Shown here in pieces: positions 35,851-40,155 of a DNA stretch of 40,155 bases. Location of the stretch: positions 1-40,155 of the forward strand of contig JACQUW010000176.1 of NCBI GenBank assembly GCA_016210115.1, given 5' to 3'. A program made the position numbers and the translations under genes. The notes under the pieces are model-generated. The model was not told where the DNA came from. It made no database searches and saw only the letters and a list, made by a program, of their open reading frames with translations. The stretch comes from Deltaproteobacteria bacterium (GTDB lineage Bacteria; Desulfobacterota; Binatia; UBA9968). Every line of letters starts with the position of its first letter. The stretch's first letter is position 1.

Positions 35851-35870
35851 CTTCTCGCAACCGTGAGAAG
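35851..35870. promoter_or_regulatory. Inverted repeat between divergent primase and fmdB genes
   Basis: CTTCTC (35851-35856) and GAGAAG (35865-35870) form a perfect 6-bp dyad with an 8-bp spacer, between two divergent genes. It could be an operator; nothing else supports that. Confidence 0.25.
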
Positions 35871-35976
35871 CCATTTCACTGCCGCAAACTCGCGGTGGCC
35901 CGTATCTCCGGTCTTCATGTTCCAGTTGTTCTGGCACACGCTCTGCATGTAAAAGAGAGCTACTGGGAGGAATGCT

Positions 35977-36153
35977 ATGCCGACTTATGAGTATCGCTGC
36001 CTAAGATGCAAAAAGGTTTTTGACATGGTTCTTTCGATCGCGGAGCATGAGCGACTGAAGAAAAAGAGAACTTCGAAATGTCCCAAGTGCGGGAGCTCAC
36101 GAGTAGAACCACAAATCGCCAATTTCCTGGTTCAGACCTCAAAGAAAAGCTGA
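35977..36153 (+). CDS. FmdB-family zinc-ribbon protein
   Basis: A 58-residue zinc ribbon starting MPTYEYRCLRC and closing with KCPKCGSSRVEP: two CxxC knuckles about 24 residues apart, the hallmark of the FmdB/regulatory protein family. GGGAGG lies at a good distance from the ATG. The family is found near metabolic and ribosome-associated genes, but its role is unresolved. It is divergent from the primase and 103 bp ahead of the hydrolase. Confidence 0.88.
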   Translation: MPTYEYRCLRCKKVFDMVLSIAEHERLKKKRTSKCPKCGSSRVEPQIANFLVQTSKKS

Positions 36154-36256
36154 CGCCTGACAGACCGGAGTGCCGGACGCTTATCGTTGCTCGCCCAATG
36201 GCGGACCATACCACTAAACAGCGGCTTCGGGGCAAAATCGGGAAAGGAGACGAATC

Positions 36257-36922
36257 ATGACGGTCGATATCTCCGAAAAACTTGTGCGCATCCCGGCAGG
36301 TATGGTGAAGCTGGAAGGTTCTCTGGCTGTACCGGACGGGGCAAGCGGCGTGGTTTTGTTTGCCCACGGAAGCGGCAGCAGCCGGCACAGCCCGAGGAAC
36401 AGATTTGTCGCGGAGGCGCTGCAAAAGCAGGGTGTGGCTACACTGCTCATCGATCTTCTGACCACAAAGGAAGATGTTAATTATGAAACTCGCTTCGATA
36501 TCGGCCTGCTCACATCAAGGCTGGAAGCGGCTACCACATGGCTGGTGGAACGGCCCGAAGTCAGAAATCTTACAATCGGATATTTCGGCGCCAGCACAGG
36601 AGCCGCGGCGGCGCTTCAGGCTGCCGCATCTTTCGGCTCCGAAATTGGCGCCGTTGTGTCGCGCGGCGGTCGACCGGATCTTGTCCTGGAAGTTTTGAAT
36701 CGGGTCCGGGCGCCCACCTTGCTGATCGTTGGCGGCCGGGACGATGTCGTTATCGAGCTCAATCAGCGGGCGTACGAGCGGCTCGGGGCAGAAAAAAAAC
36801 TCGTCATTGTACCTGGCGCCACCCATCTTTTCGAGGAGCCGGGCGCCCTCGAAGAGGTCGCACGGCTCGCCTCCGACTGGTTCAAAAAACACCTTCGGCT
36901 GAAGCATCAACGCGACGGGTGA
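36257..36922 (+). CDS. Dienelactone hydrolase-like alpha/beta hydrolase
   Basis: A cytoplasmic alpha/beta hydrolase of 221 residues. The nucleophile elbow is GASTG (YFGASTGAAAA), the oxyanion region LFAHGSGSSRHSPRN, the acid lies in VGGRDDVV and the histidine in PGATHLFEEPG, so the triad is intact. AAAGGAGA precedes the ATG. In many bacteria this protein is encoded beside, or fused to, a phosphoribosyltransferase; here the two genes converge with 19 bp between stops. The substrate is unknown. Confidence 0.9.
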   Translation: MTVDISEKLVRIPAGMVKLEGSLAVPDGASGVVLFAHGSGSSRHSPRNRFVAEALQKQGVATLLIDLLTTKEDVNYETRFDIGLLTSRLEAATTWLVERPEVRNLTIGYFGASTGAAAALQAAASFGSEIGAVVSRGGRPDLVLEVLNRVRAPTLLIVGGRDDVVIELNQRAYERLGAEKKLVIVPGATHLFEEPGALEEVARLASDWFKKHLRLKHQRDG

Positions 36923-36941
36923 ATTGCTCAGGCCGAAAATA

Positions 36942-37592
36942 CTATTTCCCAACCGAAGCGCCAGAGCTCCTTTCGCATAGGATCGCGATTACCTCGTCAT
37001 CGGTTACCTGAGAGAAATCCTCGAAAAATTCGCCCACCGCGTAGAAATGTTCCGGCGCCTCGAGGCAGACGACCTCATCGGCTTCCTCTTGGATTCTTCT
37101 CAAAGTCGAGGGAGGAGCCACAGCCACCGCGCCGATGAGCTTCGCCGGCTGCTTAGCGCGCACGGCACGAAGAGCCGCGATCATCGTAGCGCCGGTGGCG
37201 ATTCCGTTGTCTACCACAATGACGATCCGACCCTTCGGATTGCTGGGAGGATGAAGCGGAGTGAAAAGGGCGCGGCGCCTCCTGAGCGTTTCCAGTTGTG
37301 CCTGAGTCTCAGCTTCAATGTAGTCATCACTGATCCCCAGCTCACGCACATAATCCGATAAGTAGACGTGACCGGTCTCATCGACGGACCCGATAGCCAG
37401 TTCGGGTTGATTGGGGGCGCCCAGCTTGTGGACCAGGACCACGTCGAGTTCACCTTGTAAAGTATCAGCGATAATCCGAGCCATTGGCACAGCCCCGCGC
37501 GGAATGCCCAGAACCAGAGGGTTCCGACCCCTGTAAGAAGCTAATTTTTTGGCAATTAAACGAGCTGCCTGCTCTCTGCTCTCGAATATCAT
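36942..37592 (-). CDS. Phosphoribosyltransferase family protein
   Basis: Type I PRTase fold: the PRPP-binding loop is IVIVVDNGIATGATMIAA (about 122-139), with the hood LGIPRGAVPMARIIADTL at the N-terminus and a PPi loop near VLVHKLGAP. The family is annotated generally as ComF-like or uncharacterised PRTase; the acceptor base cannot be read from the sequence. AGGAGA lies 7 nt ahead of the ATG. It stands between the convergent hydrolase and rtcB, on the same strand as rtcB and 27 bp downstream of it, so it may be cotranscribed with archease and rtcB. Confidence 0.9.
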   Translation of the reverse strand: MIFESREQAARLIAKKLASYRGRNPLVLGIPRGAVPMARIIADTLQGELDVVLVHKLGAPNQPELAIGSVDETGHVYLSDYVRELGISDDYIEAETQAQLETLRRRRALFTPLHPPSNPKGRIVIVVDNGIATGATMIAALRAVRAKQPAKLIGAVAVAPPSTLRRIQEEADEVVCLEAPEHFYAVGEFFEDFSQVTDDEVIAILCERSSGASVGK

Positions 37593-37619
37593 CGTACGAT
37601 CTCCTATTGCATGCGATGC

Positions 37620-39050
37620 TCAGCCCTTAACGCAAACCAGCGGCTCAAGCCGGGCTACTTTGCGGGAGAGGCCGGCGCGGTCGGCCGCCTCCACCACGGC
37701 GGTAACGTCTTTGTATGAGCCAGGAGCCTCTTCGGCGACGCCCCGGTATGAGCGGCTTCGAATCAGAATACCTTGGCGTGCGAGCCGGTCGATGACTTCA
37801 TTTCCACGCCACTGCTTAAGAGCCTGATGGCGGCTCATGCTCCGGCCAGCCCCATGGCAGGATGAGCCGAAAGAAAGGTCCATGCCTTGCGGGGTACCGG
37901 CCAGAATGTACGAAGCGGTGCCCATGGTTCCTCCAATTAAGACCGGCTGACCGACGGCCCGTAATGCGGGAGGAATATCCGGGTGGCCTGGAGGAAAGGC
38001 GCGAGTTGCTCCTTTACGGTGCACAAAGAGCCGCCTGGTCGTGCCGTCAAGAGCGTGCTCTTCTACCTTGCAGGTATTGTGGGAGACGTCATAAAGCAAC
38101 GGCAGCCGGAGACCGGGTATCACGTCAGCAAAAGCCTCCCTAACCAGGTGAGTGATAATCTGGCGGTTTGCCAAAGCGCAGTTAATGGCCGCGCGCATCG
38201 CTCCGAGATAGGCTTGACCTGTCGTAGAGTTGATCGGAGCGCAGGCGAGCTCGCGGTCAGGAAGTTCGATCTTATGAGCCGCTCCGGCGGCGGCCATCCG
38301 CTTCAAAAACTCAGTGCCGATCTGATGGCCCAAGCCCCGCGAACCGCAGTGGATGCTGACCACGATATCTTCTCTGTGAATCTCGTAAGCGGACGCAGTG
38401 TCTTCGTCGAAGACCTCGACCACCTGCTGGACTTCAAGGTAGTGATTGCCCGACCCTAGGGTCCCCATCTCGTTCTGCTGTCGTTTTTTGGCCTGGTCGG
38501 AAACCTCATCTGGTCTTGCCCCTGCCATCGAGCCATATTCTTCGACTCGGTCAAGATCCTCCCGGGTGCCGTAGCCTCGATCAACCGCCCACCGCGCGCC
38601 GCCTGTTAGCATCGCATCCATCTCTTTGCGGTTGAGACTCAAATGGCCCGTGCTGCCCAATCCGGCAGGAATTCTCCCAAACAACATATCGGCCAGGCGC
38701 TTCTTCCGCGGCTGGACATGCTCCAATTTCAGGCCCGTCAAGAGAGTGCGAACGCCGCACGATATATCAAAGCCGACGCCGCCTGCGGAGACCACGCCTC
38801 CGTGATCCGGATCGAATGCGGCTACGCCGCCGATCGGGAAACCGTAGCCCCAATGGGCATCCGGCATGGCGTAAGACGCTTTAACGATGCCCGGGAGCGT
38901 AGCTACATTGGTTACCTGCTCATAAACCTTCTCATCCATTTCACGGATCAAAGGTTCCGTCGCGTAGATAACTGCAGGCACCCTCATCTTGCCGAAGGGG
39001 CTGATCCACCATTCGTTCTCGGCTTTTCGGTTCAATCGTGCCGTGTCCAT
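37620..39050 (-). CDS. rtcB: RNA-splicing ligase RtcB
   Basis: RtcB joins 2',3'-cyclic-phosphate or 3'-phosphate RNA ends to 5'-OH ends with GTP and Mn, in tRNA splicing or RNA repair. Seen: AMPDAHWGYGFPIGGV, the Mn site GGVGFDISCGVR, GSGNHYLEVQ, VSIHCGSRGLGHQIG, the guanylated His in SSCHGAGRSMSRHQA, and the C-terminal VKG. Length is normal and the archaeal/metazoan-like form (long) is evident. The ATG at 39050 is chosen for its AGGAGA. It follows archease by 27 bp, its known activator. Confidence 0.96.
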   Translation of the reverse strand: MDTARLNRKAENEWWISPFGKMRVPAVIYATEPLIREMDEKVYEQVTNVATLPGIVKASYAMPDAHWGYGFPIGGVAAFDPDHGGVVSAGGVGFDISCGVRTLLTGLKLEHVQPRKKRLADMLFGRIPAGLGSTGHLSLNRKEMDAMLTGGARWAVDRGYGTREDLDRVEEYGSMAGARPDEVSDQAKKRQQNEMGTLGSGNHYLEVQQVVEVFDEDTASAYEIHREDIVVSIHCGSRGLGHQIGTEFLKRMAAAGAAHKIELPDRELACAPINSTTGQAYLGAMRAAINCALANRQIITHLVREAFADVIPGLRLPLLYDVSHNTCKVEEHALDGTTRRLFVHRKGATRAFPPGHPDIPPALRAVGQPVLIGGTMGTASYILAGTPQGMDLSFGSSCHGAGRSMSRHQALKQWRGNEVIDRLARQGILIRSRSYRGVAEEAPGSYKDVTAVVEAADRAGLSRKVARLEPLVCVKG

Positions 39051-39077
39051 CGCGTATCTCTCCTGGATGATCAAAGA

Positions 39078-39500
39078 TTATACGTCGACAACGCACTGCG
39101 CAATCCACGTGCCGGTCGGGTCTTGCCGGACCTTGAGCTCCGTAAAAGTTGCGCCCTTAACCTCGACAGCAGGCTGGTGTCGAGCAACATCGATCTTCTC
39201 GCCCCAGATTTCTGCGCGCAACCGCTCACCATGAATCGTGACCTGGAAACGGCCAAAGAGCATTTTTCGGGTGGCCATCTCATAGATCAAAGCGTTGAGC
39301 CAGTCGACCAGTAACAGCTCATCGTCGGGTGCTTCGCAGGAGATTTGCAGTGGCTTCTTTGCTGCGACATTGTGAGGATTTGTTATGACTGCGGTCAACG
39401 CAGTGGCGGCTTGTTCAAACGCCTCCTGCTTCGAAAGACCGATTCCGCGGATGCCTATATCCGCCTGATGTGAAAAATGCTCCCACCCTTTTTCTAACAT
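39078..39500 (-). CDS. Archease
   Basis: Archease is the small protein that helps RtcB become guanylated and turn over. Conserved features: the N-terminal [21 protein letters not shown] with its metal-binding Asp, and the C-terminal WIAQCVVDV with the terminal Asp. The ATG at 39500 is chosen because GAGG lies 5 nt upstream; the frame is open 12 codons further. Length is then 140, as expected. The archease-rtcB order is the common arrangement. Confidence 0.93.
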   Translation of the reverse strand: MLEKGWEHFSHQADIGIRGIGLSKQEAFEQAATALTAVITNPHNVAAKKPLQISCEAPDDELLLVDWLNALIYEMATRKMLFGRFQVTIHGERLRAEIWGEKIDVARHQPAVEVKGATFTELKVRQDPTGTWIAQCVVDV

Positions 39501-39592
39501 GTTCGCCTCAGCCTGATGGGGTTTACAGCAAATCATGTGCCAGCGACAGTTGCACTTCTCCTGGGGGCACTGGATTTGCTTACGAATAAGTC

Positions 39593-40155
39593 ATGTTGCG
39601 AACGGCTATCGCGCCCATTGGATTTGAGGCTTCCTATATACGTCTGCTGCGGTCCGGGCAGTTTGAAGAGCGAGTTCGGCTGGCGCATCAGCATCTTGAA
39701 GATTGCGATCTCTGTGCTCGGTACTGCCACGTGAATCGCCGCCAGACCGTCAAGGGCGCTGTCTGCCGCACCGGCGAGCGCGCCGTGGTCCACAGTTATG
39801 GCTCGCATTATGGCGAGGAGGACGTGCTTCGGGGCTGGCGTGGATCGGGGACGATCTTTTTCAGTTGGTGTAATTTGCGCTGTGTGTTCTGTCAGAACTG
39901 GGAAATCAGCCAGAAAGGGATAGGCCAGCCGGTTGAAGCAGAGGAAATCGCCGCAATGATGCTGGATCTGCAGGATCAGGGTTGTCACAATATCAACCTT
40001 GTCAGTCCGAGCCATGTTGTGGCGCAAATCCTGGCCGCTGTTCTCATCGCTGCCAAAAGAGGTCTCGTGCTTCCATTGGTTTACAATACCGGCGGTTATG
40101 ACAGTCAGGAAGCTTTGGCCCTACTGGACGGTGTGATCGATATCTACATGCCGGA
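39593..40155 (+). CDS. PflX-like (COG1313) radical SAM protein, partial
   Basis: The start of a radical SAM enzyme related to pyruvate-formate-lyase activases: the CxxxCxxC motif reads CNLRCVFC, followed by QNWEISQ and LVSPSHVVAQI. Upstream, CDLCARYCHVNR and GAVCRTG add the extra cysteines usual in this group. An in-frame stop at 39587 fixes the start at or after ATG 39593. The target is unknown; members occur widely in archaea and anaerobic bacteria. The gene runs off the window after about 187 codons, and is divergent from archease. Confidence 0.88.
   Translation, partial: MLRTAIAPIGFEASYIRLLRSGQFEERVRLAHQHLEDCDLCARYCHVNRRQTVKGAVCRTGERAVVHSYGSHYGEEDVLRGWRGSGTIFFSWCNLRCVFCQNWEISQKGIGQPVEAEEIAAMMLDLQDQGCHNINLVSPSHVVAQILAAVLIAAKRGLVLPLVYNTGGYDSQEALALLDGVIDIYMP

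Noticed and set aside
1..40155. CRISPR array, tRNA, rRNA or prophage
   Set aside because: No regular repeat-spacer array, tRNA-like cloverleaf, rRNA stretch or phage structural gene was seen on reading.

Overview
The window is about 40 kb of fairly GC-rich bacterial chromosome. From about 0.2 to 17 kb the gene order is tilS, ftsH, folP, cdaA, cdaR, glmM, pdxJ, nnr, tsaE, lysC, cimA, mnmA, mtaB, rnc, all on the plus strand. This order resembles Deltaproteobacteria-like lineages (Desulfobacterota, Binatota, NC10 and similar); the exact phylum cannot be set from the sequence alone. The gene set fits a free-living bacterium that makes its own folate, pyridoxal phosphate, lysine/threonine-family and isoleucine-family amino acids, and signals with c-di-AMP.

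Layout. 1-140: 20-21 bp direct repeats that look like the end of an insertion sequence. 234-17337: the housekeeping run, with four tRNA-modification or tRNA-processing genes (tilS, tsaE, mnmA, mtaB), the c-di-AMP trio cdaA-cdaR-glmM, and the joined lysC-cimA pair. 17399-20056: an ABC importer of the NMT1/SsuABC type (permease, binding protein, ATPase). 20057-20534: remains of a sensor kinase. 20535-23274 (minus): a glycolytic operon of PPi-type phosphofructokinase, GAPDH and a CBS-pair protein. 23443-24789: a divergent NtrC-type activator with a degenerate receiver. 25226-26353: an erythrin-VIT1 iron transporter. 26476-29008: tandem UspA protein, adenosine-specific kinase and RtcA. 29223-31907: a double-length archaeal-type fructose-bisphosphate aldolase/phosphatase. 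32322-33911: an RpoD-like sigma factor. 33929-35752 (minus): an operon of an archaeo-eukaryotic-type primase, an 85-residue unknown protein and a CBS-pair protein. 35977-39500: a FmdB zinc ribbon, an alpha/beta hydrolase, a phosphoribosyltransferase, and archease with RtcB. 39593 to the edge: a COG1313-type radical SAM protein, cut off.

The most unusual part is 27.4-40.1 kb. Adenosine-specific kinase, RtcA, FBP aldolase/phosphatase, AEP primase, archease, RtcB and the PflX-like radical SAM protein are families best known from archaea and thermophiles, gathered here in a bacterial chromosome with stress genes (Usp, CBS, FmdB, and a decayed DUF2267). All three RNA-repair parts (RtcA, RtcB, archease) are present but split over 11 kb. 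The FBP aldolase/phosphatase is a tandem duplication whose two halves have lost different active-site residues. The PPi-PFK, GAPDH and FBP aldolase/phosphatase together suggest flexible, reversible or gluconeogenic carbon flow.
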